Below are positions 46,242-55,244 of a DNA stretch of 64,000 bases, one piece after another; position 1 is the stretch's first letter, and each line of letters begins with the position of its first letter. This DNA is from Chlorobiaceae bacterium. Lineage in GTDB: Bacteria; Bacteroidota; Ignavibacteria; Ignavibacteriales; Ignavibacteriaceae. Both the position numbers and the translations under genes were made by a program. The stretch spans positions 144,824 through 208,823 of the forward strand of contig PNNF01000001.1 of the NCBI GenBank assembly GCA_013824085.1. The letters run 5' to 3'. The notes beneath the pieces were generated by a model, which saw nothing but the letters and a program-made list of their open reading frames with translations, searched no databases and was not told the origin of the DNA.

Positions 46242-47846
46242 CTATTCCTGGTTTTTGCTTATCATACTTATCGTATCTCTAACAACGCCCAAGGAGCGCT
46301 GACTTAATATATCAATCTTTACTAATCCTAACTCCTCAATCGAATACATATCGGGTTGAGTAATAATCAAACCCAGTCCCTTATTATTTGCAAACTCTAA
46401 TGCCGTATAATTTGTGATATTATCTGGAGCAATTACAATTCCACTTGGATGAATACTGATGTGTCTTGGAAATCGTGCAAGCTTTACTGCTATAGAATTA
46501 ATTGTTTTTAGTGGCTCGTCATCGAACTTTAATTTTTTTGCCTCAGGAAAAATTTGTGAAAGATTAGTAAGATTTTCAGCGCTTGTCCAAGGAATGAATT
46601 TTGAAATTTTCGAAATATCATTGTTACTCATACCAAAAACTTTTGCGACTTCTCTAAAAGCACTTCGCGCTCTAAAAGTAACATACGTAGAAATCATCGC
46701 AACTTTTTCGTAACCATATTTATCAAAAATATATTTTATCACTTCATCTCTCTCTTTCCAAGAAAAATCTAAATCAATGTCAGGTGGAGATGAGCGACTG
46801 CGATTTAAGAATCTCTCAAAGTATAAGTTGCTTTCAATCGGATCAATTTCTGTAACTCCCAAACAATAAGAGACTAAACTATTAGCAGCAGAGCCTCGTC
46901 CAATATGATACATTCCTCTTTTTTTCATCTCTTGAAGCAAATCCCAAACAGTAAGGAAATAATCTGTAAAATTTAATTCATCAATAACATCAATCTCATA
47001 TTGAAGTCGAGTTATAGCTTGCTTAGTTGGATTTTTGTATCTGAGATTTAGCCCTTCAAACGAAATTTTCCATAACAGAGAATAGTTATCTGTGCCCTGA
47101 GTATTTTTGAAAAAAGGAAATTTTAGTTGACCAAGTCTAAGATCAACATTACACTCAGACTCAATAAAATCAATATTCGCAACAGCTTCGGGTAATCCTT
47201 TCCACTTCTTAGTGAATTCATTATTACTAATTGAATAATATTCTTCATCAACAATATCGCGTTCATCTAACTGATGAATATTTTTTCTTAATGCTATTGC
47301 GCGGAGAGTTTTATGTAAAAGTAGATCTTCTTTTTTTTCAAAATATATTGGATGACCAGGAACCATCTTAATATTATTTTCACGGGCGAAATTATATATC
47401 TCTCTCGTCTTGTTTTTTGAATTTTTTGTTCCGATTAATTGAGCAAAAAGATTCTTAGTATTCGGAATATTTTTTAGTAACTCAATCGATGAAGTAAGAA
47501 CAAACAAATTCTCTAACTCATTTTTTAAAATTTTTTCCAACGAAAAATCTTTTTGTAATTTTCTTGCCGTTATGATTTTACATAGTTGCGAATAGCCTTC
47601 ATTATTCTTTGCTATAAAAATTGCTTCTTCATCTTTTATTTTTGGATCATCAATTAATGCACCTAAGATTGGTTTCAACTTTGCATTTTTGCATTCTTGA
47701 AAAAATTTAACTAAACCATACATTCCATTTTTATCAGTTAGAATTGCAGACTTGTCACCTCTTGCGACAGCGATTGAAACTATTTTTTCGATTGAGAGTG
47801 TGCCCGAGAGAAGTGTAAAATATGAGTGCGTTTGAAGCGAGATCAT
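46242..47846 (-). CDS. DnaE-like DNA polymerase III alpha, C-terminally truncated
   Basis: A 534-residue fragment of a C-family polymerase. The PHP domain comes first (LQTHSYFTLLSGTLSIEK). The palm has GRGSAANSLVSYCLG and PDIDLDFSWKERDEV (two catalytic Asp), and the third Asp-bearing motif GLVKIDILSQRSLGVVRD is near the end. The chain stops about 15 residues after that motif, with a TAG at 46242. Fingers, HhH, beta-clamp-binding and OB regions of about 500 residues are missing, and nothing follows downstream. The error-prone DnaE2/ImuC subgroup is the closest match by style, but no imuA/imuB is adjacent. It follows purD by 5 bases. Confidence 0.8.
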   Translation of the reverse strand: MISLQTHSYFTLLSGTLSIEKIVSIAVARGDKSAILTDKNGMYGLVKFFQECKNAKLKPILGALIDDPKIKDEEAIFIAKNNEGYSQLCKIITARKLQKDFSLEKILKNELENLFVLTSSIELLKNIPNTKNLFAQLIGTKNSKNKTREIYNFARENNIKMVPGHPIYFEKKEDLLLHKTLRAIALRKNIHQLDERDIVDEEYYSISNNEFTKKWKGLPEAVANIDFIESECNVDLRLGQLKFPFFKNTQGTDNYSLLWKISFEGLNLRYKNPTKQAITRLQYEIDVIDELNFTDYFLTVWDLLQEMKKRGMYHIGRGSAANSLVSYCLGVTEIDPIESNLYFERFLNRSRSSPPDIDLDFSWKERDEVIKYIFDKYGYEKVAMISTYVTFRARSAFREVAKVFGMSNNDISKISKFIPWTSAENLTNLSQIFPEAKKLKFDDEPLKTINSIAVKLARFPRHISIHPSGIVIAPDNITNYTALEFANNKGLGLIITQPDMYSIEELGLVKIDILSQRSLGVVRDTISMISKNQE

Positions 47847-47851
47847 TAACG

Positions 47852-49138
47852 TTAGTCCGAATACTTTAGTGCTTTTTTCCCAATATCTTTTCTGTAATAA
47901 ATATTTGAATAAGAAATTTTACTTACTCCTTCGTAAGCTTTTTTAATTGCATCTTGGAAGTTTCCTTTTTTAACAACTGAAGTAACTCCTAAAACTCTTC
48001 CCCCATTTGTAAAAATTTTATCTTCTTTTTTTAAAGTACCAGCGTGGTATAAAATCAAATTTTCTTCAACAAAATTTTCTATTCCAAAAATTTCAAACCC
48101 TTTTTCAAATTTATCGGGATATCCATTTGATGCAGTAACGACGCATACGGAGACACCATCATTATATTTTACTGAATTTGACTTAAGATTTTCTTTAGCT
48201 GCTGAAAAAAGTAATTCTAAAAAATCGCCATCAATTAATGGAAGCACAACTTGAGTTTCGGGGTCACCAAATCGACAATTAAACTCAACAACTTTTGCAC
48301 CCGAGTCTGTAATCATAATTCCTGCGTAGAGACATCCAATAAATTTTCTACCTTCGGCGTTCAGTGCGCTAATTGTTGGAGAAATAATTTTTTCAGAAAT
48401 TTCATTCAATAATGTTTCTGTAATTAATTGTGCGGGAGCGTAAGCGCCCATTCCACCTGTATTTTTTCCTGTATCATTATCGCCTATTCTTTTATGGTCT
48501 TGAGCCGCAGGCAGAGTAATAAAATTCGTTCCATCTGTTATAGCAAATATTGAAGCTTCTTCTCCAACCATAAATTCTTCAATAATAATTTTGTCACCAG
48601 CTTTGTCAAAAATATTTTGCTTAACAATTTCATCGATAGCTTTTTCTGCATCAGACTTATTGTCACAAATGATTACACCTTTCCCTGCTGCTAATCCGCT
48701 TGCCTTAATCACTATGGGAAAATTTTGTTGCTCAAGATAATTTTTTATTTCCGTGTATTCGATTCGAGTAAAGACTTTATATCCCGCAGTTGGAATTCCA
48801 TATTTATACATTAAATTTTTTGCGAAACTTTTATCAGATTCAATTTCAGCGGCGAGTTTATTTGGACCAAAAACAAGAATAGATTTATTTCTCAAAAAAT
48901 CGGCAAGACCATCGACCAGTGGCTGCTCCGGACCAATAACAACAAGCTCAATTTGATTTATAGAAATGTATTCATAAATCCGTTCAAAATCATTTACATC
49001 AATCGAAATATTAATCGCAATTTTTTCGGTACCAGTATTTCCGGGAAGACAAAATAATTTATCGCAACTTTTTGATTTTATTATCCGAAGAGCTAAGGCA
49101 TGTTCTCTGCCACCTCCACCAATCAAAAGGACTTTCAT
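47852..49138 (-). CDS. purD: Phosphoribosylamine--glycine ligase (GAR synthetase)
   Basis: PurD joins phosphoribosylamine and glycine with ATP in purine synthesis. The 428-residue chain opens KVLLIGGGGREHALALRI, has the ATP-grasp loop PIVIKASGLAAGKGVIIC, the central block AAQDHKRIGDNDTGKNTGGMGAYAPA and the metal/catalytic segment VEFNCRFGDPETQVVLPL. Length is standard. It is the fourth gene of guaB-M24-GT-purD-dnaE', overlapping the glycosyltransferase gene by 4 bases. Confidence 0.96.
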   Translation of the reverse strand: MKVLLIGGGGREHALALRIIKSKSCDKLFCLPGNTGTEKIAINISIDVNDFERIYEYISINQIELVVIGPEQPLVDGLADFLRNKSILVFGPNKLAAEIESDKSFAKNLMYKYGIPTAGYKVFTRIEYTEIKNYLEQQNFPIVIKASGLAAGKGVIICDNKSDAEKAIDEIVKQNIFDKAGDKIIIEEFMVGEEASIFAITDGTNFITLPAAQDHKRIGDNDTGKNTGGMGAYAPAQLITETLLNEISEKIISPTISALNAEGRKFIGCLYAGIMITDSGAKVVEFNCRFGDPETQVVLPLIDGDFLELLFSAAKENLKSNSVKYNDGVSVCVVTASNGYPDKFEKGFEIFGIENFVEENLILYHAGTLKKEDKIFTNGGRVLGVTSVVKKGNFQDAIKKAYEGVSKISYSNIYYRKDIGKKALKYSD

Positions 49139-50418
49139 ACTTTTGGATTCATCAAGAGTTGAAAATGTTTTGTAAGTTGCTCCGTCAAAAAATCTCTACG
49201 AAATTTTTCAACATATTCTTTTGATGGTTTTGGTAAATTATTTATTAAATAATTGTTATACATCGTAATGATTGCATTTTTAATTTCATCTATATTGTCA
49301 GGCTCAGTTATTATCGCTGCCTTATATTCTTCTGAATAAGATTTCAATTTTCCTTCGGGCAAACAAGCAATTAATGGCTTTTCCATTCCAAAATATTCGA
49401 ATAATTTTCCCGAAGAAATTGTATCAGCATTTTTTCCTCGCCCAACCATCATCCATAAACAATCCGCAAAATTCAATTTGCTTAATACTTCAAGGTGAGT
49501 GAGATATCCAAAATCAAAAACATAACTTTCAAGTTTCAATTTTTTTATCAACTTCCAAGTCTCTTTCCTTTTGATGCCAATCAGATGCAATTCAATATTG
49601 GCAGCAATTTCGGGCTTCTCATTCAATAATTTTCTGAACGCAGTAAAAAAATATTTCGGAGTAATATTTTCATAAAATAGTCCTGAATAAGTAAGGATGA
49701 ATTTCTTATTCGGTTTTGGCTCTCTTTTAAATTTTTCTAAATCTTCAGGATCATAACCGTGCGGAATAATTAAAATATCATTGAATGTCAAGAACTTATA
49801 ATAGTCCATTAATTTTTCTTTTATTCCACGATTAGTAACCACTACTCCATCAGCAGCTTTCAGAACTTTATACTCCATATTTTTTATTTTCAAGCTGTGA
49901 TAAGGCGTTGAAAAACTTCTGAAATGATAACCATACCAAAGATCCCGATAATCTAAAATCAAAGGAATTTTAAATTCCTTTTTCAATTTTTCGGCTTCAA
50001 TAAATGATGAAAACGGTGGACCAGAAACAAAGATGCAATCAAAATGTTCTTTACTTAATAATTCTTTCGCCTTCAAATATGCCTCATTGCTCCAATTTTT
50101 CTTGTTATCTGGAATGAAGAAAAAATTACTAACTTTACTTAATAATTTCCTGATCCATTCGTTTGGCATTTTAACATTCCCTTTCTTTCCTAAAAGAGAA
50201 TTTACTTCGTTTCCTTTAATTCTTACTATTTCAATCTCTTTATCTTTTATTTCATTAAGCAAAGAATGATCGTGAGCATAGTAGGCAGTTTCGGAAGTAG
50301 TTATAACGGTTGGACGCCAATTATTCTGTGGCATATATTTGATGAACTTAAATGTACGCTGAACTCCACTTAAACCCATAGGCGGAAAATAATAAGCTAT
50401 GATAAGAACTTTAAACAT
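49135..50418 (-). CDS. GT-B glycosyltransferase (family 4-like)
   Basis: A 427-residue cytoplasmic protein. The N-terminal domain has a Gly-rich opening (AYYFPPMGLSGVQRTFKF) typical of GT-B family 4, the KIPLILDYRDLWYG acceptor region and the C-terminal donor domain with KLFEYFGMEKPLIACLPEG, which carries the nucleotide-sugar EX7E-type Glu. It probably adds a sugar to a cell-surface glycan; donor and acceptor are unknown. Its location inside the guaB-purD operon is unusual for a sugar enzyme. Confidence 0.82.
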   Translation of the reverse strand: MFKVLIIAYYFPPMGLSGVQRTFKFIKYMPQNNWRPTVITTSETAYYAHDHSLLNEIKDKEIEIVRIKGNEVNSLLGKKGNVKMPNEWIRKLLSKVSNFFFIPDNKKNWSNEAYLKAKELLSKEHFDCIFVSGPPFSSFIEAEKLKKEFKIPLILDYRDLWYGYHFRSFSTPYHSLKIKNMEYKVLKAADGVVVTNRGIKEKLMDYYKFLTFNDILIIPHGYDPEDLEKFKREPKPNKKFILTYSGLFYENITPKYFFTAFRKLLNEKPEIAANIELHLIGIKRKETWKLIKKLKLESYVFDFGYLTHLEVLSKLNFADCLWMMVGRGKNADTISSGKLFEYFGMEKPLIACLPEGKLKSYSEEYKAAIITEPDNIDEIKNAIITMYNNYLINNLPKPSKEYVEKFRRDFLTEQLTKHFQLLMNPKV

Positions 50419-50420
50419 TT

Positions 50421-51482
50421 TTACTCAAAATTCGTGAGATTAATTGCGGAATTATTTTTGATTAAATACATATTTTCAACTCTAAGACCAAATCGATTTT
50501 CAAAATAGACGCCGGGCTCAATAGTTATAATTTGATTTTCCTTCAGTATTTCTTCGGAATAGATTGATATCCTTGGAGATTGATGAATTTGAAAACCAAT
50601 CCCATGCCCGAGAGAATGAACAAAATATTTTTCTAATTTCACTTTTCTAAGTGAACTTCGAGCAAACAAATCTAAATCTTTTACTGCTATCCCTGATTTT
50701 AATTCAGCAGCAATTTGCTCAACCAAGTCTTTTAATATACTGTGCAAAACTAAAATTTTAGACTCAACTGAACCGAAAAAAAACATTCTTGTAATATCGC
50801 TACAAAGTCCTTTATATTCTGTACCAAAATCTAGCATTACAACATTATTTTTTTCAAGTCTTTTATTGGTCGGAGTAGAATGTGGCATGCAAGAATTTTT
50901 GTCGAATGCTACTATTGGATGAAAAGAATCTCCTGTTCCACCGAAATATTTATGCAAAAATGAGATATCTCTTTCGAGTTCAATTTCTGTAACTCCTGCT
51001 TTGATCAACTTTCTAACTGAGTCATAAACATTTTTGGAGATAGAAATTGCTTTCTTTGTTCTTCTTATACTTTCTTCATCGTGAACAGAAAATATTTCCT
51101 GAATAAAGTCAGAAATATCAACAAATTGATAATTGGGAAAAACATTACACAATTCCTTATAAAAATTTAATTTGACATCCCAGCCTTCGAACCCAATTCT
51201 GTTTTTTTTTAATAATTTATTACTTTTTATAAAATTCAAAATCGAGTTTTTATAGATTATTATCTCAATATCTAATGGAATTTTTTTTGCTTCGTTAGAA
51301 AATCTGCCGTCAGTTAAAAAAATTATTTTGTTTTTATCAACAATCAAAAAACCATTATCTGCTTGGAAGTCAGCAAAATATCTCGATGCAACTTTAGAAG
51401 TAAGAAATAATACATCAAGCTTTTTATATTCTAAAATTTTCTTTAACGAAGATATTCTTTGTATTAAAAATTTATTTTTCAT
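50421..51482 (-). CDS. M24 family aminopeptidase (Xaa-Pro type)
   Basis: A 353-residue metallopeptidase. The creatinase N-domain (residues 1-115) precedes the pita-bread fold, with metal ligands visible: Asp in [17 protein letters not shown], His in [17 protein letters not shown], Glu in [10 protein letters not shown] and the final Glu in [10 protein letters not shown]. This layout matches aminopeptidase P/Xaa-Pro dipeptidases. It overlaps guaB by 4 bases and lies 2 bases before the glycosyltransferase gene. Confidence 0.93.
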   Translation of the reverse strand: MKNKFLIQRISSLKKILEYKKLDVLFLTSKVASRYFADFQADNGFLIVDKNKIIFLTDGRFSNEAKKIPLDIEIIIYKNSILNFIKSNKLLKKNRIGFEGWDVKLNFYKELCNVFPNYQFVDISDFIQEIFSVHDEESIRRTKKAISISKNVYDSVRKLIKAGVTEIELERDISFLHKYFGGTGDSFHPIVAFDKNSCMPHSTPTNKRLEKNNVVMLDFGTEYKGLCSDITRMFFFGSVESKILVLHSILKDLVEQIAAELKSGIAVKDLDLFARSSLRKVKLEKYFVHSLGHGIGFQIHQSPRISIYSEEILKENQIITIEPGVYFENRFGLRVENMYLIKNNSAINLTNFE

Positions 51483-52945
51483 GAGTGATAATTTGGAGCT
51501 TCTTTTGTGATTGTGACATTATGCGGGTGACTCTCTTTTTGTCCAGCGAGTGAAATTTTTACAAATTTTGTTTTTGATTTCAGCTCAGAAATATTTTTTA
51601 CTCCACAATAACCCATTGATGCTTTCAGTCCGCCAACCAATTGATGAATAGTTTCAGATAAGAGGCCTTTGTAAGCAACCCTACCTTCGACACCTTCAGG
51701 AACTAATTTAGCAATATCGTCTTCGGCATCTTGAAAATATCTTTCCTTGCTCCCGTGCTTCATCGCTTCGAGTGATCCCATTCCTCTATAAATTTTGAAT
51801 CTTCTGCCTTCATAAAGAACTTTTTCGCCGGGGCTCTCATCAACTCCAGCAAACATGCCACCGATCATAACTGAGTCTGCTCCCGCTGCTAATGCTTTAG
51901 GAACATCGCCAGTATATTTGATGCCACCATCGGCTATAATCTTAATATTTTTTCCTTTCAAAGCTTTGTAAACATCCATTATTGCAGTAATCTGAGGAAC
52001 GCCAACTCCTGCAATCACCCTTGTCGTACATATTGAGCCGGGTCCAATTCCAACTTTAACTGCGTCAACCTTGCATGAATAAAGTTCAAGTGCAGCTTCA
52101 TAAGTTGCAATATTACCAGCAATTAATTGAATATACTTAAATTTATTACGAATAACTTTAATCGCCTTAATTACTCCAGAAGAATGTCCGTGTGCGGTGT
52201 CAATCACAATTACATCTACACCGGAATTAACTAATAAATCTATTCTTTCTATAGTATCCTTAGTGATCCCAACAGCAGCTCCAACACGAAGTCGTCCGTG
52301 TTCATCTTTAGAAGCAAAAGGGTGTTGCTTTTTCTTTTGTATATCTTTGAATGTGATAAGTCCTTTTAATTTATTGTTCTTATCGATAACGGGTAGTTTT
52401 TCAATCTTATGTTGTTGAAGAATCTGCTCCGCTTTTTCCAAGTCCGTGCCGATAGGAGCCGTAATAAGATTTTCTTTAGTCATCAAAGCACTAATTTTTT
52501 GGTTCTGATTCGGCTTAAATCTTAAATCGCGATTTGTCAAAATTCCAACCAATTTTTCATTAGCGTCAACAATCGGAATTCCTGAAATACTAAATTTTCG
52601 CATTAATTCTAAAGCTTCACCAATAGATTGATCCGCAGTCAAAGTAACTGGATTCCGAATCATTCCACTTTCGGAGCGTTTAACTTTATCTACTTCCTCA
52701 GCTTGTTTTTGTACCGACATATTTTTGTGGATAATTCCGATGCCACCTTCACGAGCAATTGCCACAGCCATTTCAGATTCTGTTACTGTATCCATAGCAG
52801 CAGAAATAAAGGGAATATTTAATTTGATCTCATTGGTAAGAAAAGTAGAGACAATCGCTTCACGTGGGAGCACGTTCGATTTACTCGGCACTAGTAGCAC
52901 ATCATCAAAAGTGATCCCGTCTGATACGAACTTATTATTCTTCAT
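51479..52945 (-). CDS. guaB: IMP dehydrogenase
   Basis: GuaB oxidises IMP to XMP with NAD, the rate-limiting step to GMP. The 488-residue barrel carries FDDVLLVP near the N-terminus and two CBS domains (about 95-205; GISGIPIVD and KIEKLPVID), which bind adenine and guanine nucleotides as regulators. The catalytic loop is [17 protein letters not shown] with active-site Cys. The flap region is [12 protein letters not shown]. Length is normal. It is the first gene of a five-gene run to the truncated polymerase. GMP synthase is encoded elsewhere at 10.6 kb. Confidence 0.97.
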   Translation of the reverse strand: MKNNKFVSDGITFDDVLLVPSKSNVLPREAIVSTFLTNEIKLNIPFISAAMDTVTESEMAVAIAREGGIGIIHKNMSVQKQAEEVDKVKRSESGMIRNPVTLTADQSIGEALELMRKFSISGIPIVDANEKLVGILTNRDLRFKPNQNQKISALMTKENLITAPIGTDLEKAEQILQQHKIEKLPVIDKNNKLKGLITFKDIQKKKQHPFASKDEHGRLRVGAAVGITKDTIERIDLLVNSGVDVIVIDTAHGHSSGVIKAIKVIRNKFKYIQLIAGNIATYEAALELYSCKVDAVKVGIGPGSICTTRVIAGVGVPQITAIMDVYKALKGKNIKIIADGGIKYTGDVPKALAAGADSVMIGGMFAGVDESPGEKVLYEGRRFKIYRGMGSLEAMKHGSKERYFQDAEDDIAKLVPEGVEGRVAYKGLLSETIHQLVGGLKASMGYCGVKNISELKSKTKFVKISLAGQKESHPHNVTITKEAPNYHS

Positions 52946-52998
52946 AAATAAACTTTCTATCTCTTTTAATTATAATATTTTACCGGAATCTTTATCAA

Positions 52999-54168
52999 TT
53001 AATCGAAAGCAGCAAAACCCGTAATATCTTCTCCCAGAATCAGAGTGTGCATTTCGTGAGTCCCTTCATAAGTTTTTACAGACTCAAGATTTGCAGAATG
53101 CCGCATCACGGGATATTCATCTAAAATACCATTTGCTCCCAAAATTTCACGAGCAACTCTTGCAATCTCAAGTGCCTTCTGACAATTGTTCCGTTTTGCC
53201 AAAGAGACTTGAGTAAACTTTACTTTGTTCTGATCTTTCAGGCGTCCAAGTTGAATATTTAAAAGTTGAGCTTTTGTAATTTCAGTCACCATAAAAACAA
53301 GTTTATCTTGGGTTAGTTGATAAGCCGCAATCGGTTTAGAAAATTGTTTTCTTGATTTTGCATAGTTCAAAGCTGAATCATAACAAGCCATCATTGAACC
53401 AACGACACCCCAAGCAATTCCATAACGGGCTTGATTCAAACACATAAGCGCACTTTTTAGTCCGCTGGTTTTTGGTAAAATATTGGATTCGGGCACAAAG
53501 ACATTATCAAAAATTAATTCCGAAGTTACCGATGCTCTTAGCGAATGTTTCCCTTTTGTCTCAGGAGCAGAAAATCCTTTAAAATCTTTTTCTACAAGAA
53601 ATCCATTCACAACACCGTTAAACTTCGCCCACACAACTGCAACATCAGCAATTGTTCCATTTGTGATCCACATCTTTGCACCATTCAGAAGATAACCGCC
53701 ATCAATTTTTTCTGCTTTTGTTATCATCCCGCTGGGATTCGATCCGAAATCTGGCTCAGTCAAACCGAAGCAACCAATTTTTTCGCCTTTTGCAAGTTTG
53801 GGCAACCAAAAGTCTTTCTGTTCTTCACTTCCAAAAGCATAAATTGGATACATAACCAACGCACTTTGCACCGAGACAAAACTTCTAATTCCACTATCAC
53901 CACGTTCAAGTTCTTGTGTGACTAGTCCATAAGCAACATTATTCATTGCAGCACAACCATATTTCTGCGGCAGTGTCGAACCAAATAGACCAATCTCAGC
54001 CATCTTTGGGACAAGCTCAAATGGAAATTTACCTTCGCGATAGTTAAGTTCTATGATTGGAATAATTTCAGCATCTACAAATTCTCTTACAGACTCACGA
54101 ACCATTATCTCGTCTTCTGTTAATAGCGAATCTGCATTGAAGTAATCTACGCCCTTAAATTTGTTCAT
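52999..54168 (-). CDS. Acyl-CoA dehydrogenase, glutaryl-CoA dehydrogenase-like
   Basis: About 389 residues of the acyl-CoA dehydrogenase fold. The N-terminal MNKFKGVDYFNADSLLTEDEIM is typical of the GcdH group, the FAD-binding GCFGLTEPDFGSNPSGM and WITNGTIADVAVVWAK are present, and the catalytic Glu sits in TYEGTHEMHTLILG. Members oxidise and decarboxylate glutaryl-CoA to crotonyl-CoA in lysine/tryptophan breakdown, but many relatives act on other substrates. I start at the ATG at 54168; the frame continues to TTG at 54192. It is divergent from the metal-uptake-like operon. Confidence 0.88.
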   Translation of the reverse strand: MNKFKGVDYFNADSLLTEDEIMVRESVREFVDAEIIPIIELNYREGKFPFELVPKMAEIGLFGSTLPQKYGCAAMNNVAYGLVTQELERGDSGIRSFVSVQSALVMYPIYAFGSEEQKDFWLPKLAKGEKIGCFGLTEPDFGSNPSGMITKAEKIDGGYLLNGAKMWITNGTIADVAVVWAKFNGVVNGFLVEKDFKGFSAPETKGKHSLRASVTSELIFDNVFVPESNILPKTSGLKSALMCLNQARYGIAWGVVGSMMACYDSALNYAKSRKQFSKPIAAYQLTQDKLVFMVTEITKAQLLNIQLGRLKDQNKVKFTQVSLAKRNNCQKALEIARVAREILGANGILDEYPVMRHSANLESVKTYEGTHEMHTLILGEDITGFAAFD

Positions 54169-54224
54169 ATAATTCCAGATTTGTTCTTTCAAAAATTAAT
54201 AATCAGAGCTCTGTAAACCAAAAA

Positions 54225-54270
54225 GTAAGCAATTATTTCTCACTTACAATTATTCCAATTATTTTTTAAT
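54225..54270. promoter_or_regulatory. Triple CAATTATT direct repeat in the divergent promoter region
   Basis: CAATTATT occurs at 54230-54237, 54247-54254 and 54256-54263, between the acyl-CoA dehydrogenase start and the small-protein gene at 54305. Direct repeats of this kind may mark regulator binding sites, for example for metal control of the TonB operon. No known operator matches by eye. Confidence 0.35.
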
Positions 54271-54304
54271 TTTGTTAATACTATTTATATTGTAATTAAT
54301 TGAT

Positions 54305-54664
54305 ATGAAAACTTTTGAACCAAAATATACTAAAGGAATTAGCAAACTGCTATTGTTTGCCTATTCTCTTTTTTTGGTATTTACAATTTTTCATTTTCAC
54401 CCAATCAATCTAAACGCTTTTGATTATAAAATTTCTCAAACAAATAATTCTCACAAAGGTTATTCGGATTTATCTCTTGATGGAAATTTAATTTGTCAAC
54501 TACAGCAATTTACTTCTTCAATGTTAAAGTTAGGCGTAAATTCTAAAGATATTTTATCTAATAAATCTGACGACTTTTTCATTTTAAGAATTTCTAATCA
54601 AAAATTTTACTCAAATAAATATCTTACTCATCTTCAGCTAAGAGCTCCTCCCACTTTTTGTTAA
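54305..54664 (+). CDS. Small membrane protein, first gene of putative metal-uptake operon
   Basis: A 119-residue protein with one membrane helix (about 13-32, LLLFAYSLFLVFTIFHFH), His residues just outside it, and Cys at about 62 and at the C-terminal end (LRAPPTFC). The C-terminal RAPP phrase resembles small proteins placed beside copper/zinc TonB receptor genes (DUF2946-like), but the match is weak. It lies 84 bases before the lipoprotein gene on the same strand. Being small and hydrophobic it may be real but cannot be proven. Confidence 0.5.
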   Translation: MKTFEPKYTKGISKLLLFAYSLFLVFTIFHFHPINLNAFDYKISQTNNSHKGYSDLSLDGNLICQLQQFTSSMLKLGVNSKDILSNKSDDFFILRISNQKFYSNKYLTHLQLRAPPTFC

Positions 54665-54747
54665 TTAGTTCGACTTATTAAAAATTTGCTGATTTTTTTT
54701 AGAATCAGTTATGTCTATTTTTTTTCAAAAGTTTATTTGGAGGTATT

Positions 54748-55233
54748 ATGATAAAGAAAATATTTTTTTCTACACTATTAGTCTTCTTTTTTTCAACATC
54801 TTTTTTATTAACTGGATGCGATGAAGAGCATGTTCACGGACCTGAAGATCATTTTAGTGCTGAAGGTTGGATGCTAAGAGATGTAGCTCAACGTCCTATT
54901 TTAGTTGTTTGGCAAGGTGCGGTTCAAAATTCTTGGAATGGGCAAACTATAAGCGATACTTTATTCGCAACAAGAAATGTATTATCCGAACAATTAGCTG
55001 TATTATTTTTAGACGCTAATAAAAATTTTATTGAACCACCTAGAAGTAAGAATTTAGGTTACATTATTAACGATACCAACGTTGTGGCTATTAGACAAAA
55101 TCTTCCCGGCGCTTTCAATTTGCAATTACTTGGCAAATCCGTTGGTGTTACTCAACTTGAACTTCAAGTTATGCACGAAGGACACGCGGATGTGCGAACA
55201 CCAAAAATTCCAGTTAGAGTGAGAATAAATTAG
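54748..55233 (+). CDS. His-containing outer-membrane lipoprotein of metal-uptake operon
   Basis: A 161-residue protein with a lipobox LTGC (Cys about 24) followed by DEEHVHGPEDHFSAEGW, a His/Asp/Glu-rich patch that could bind metal. A second HEGHADV near the C-terminus supports that. The rest is beta-rich and unassigned. Its ATG has TTGGAGG upstream. It ends 11 bases before the TonB receptor gene, so it is probably a substrate-binding partner of that receptor. Confidence 0.75.
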   Translation: MIKKIFFSTLLVFFFSTSFLLTGCDEEHVHGPEDHFSAEGWMLRDVAQRPILVVWQGAVQNSWNGQTISDTLFATRNVLSEQLAVLFLDANKNFIEPPRSKNLGYIINDTNVVAIRQNLPGAFNLQLLGKSVGVTQLELQVMHEGHADVRTPKIPVRVRIN

Positions 55234-55244
55234 TAGAGTTAAAT

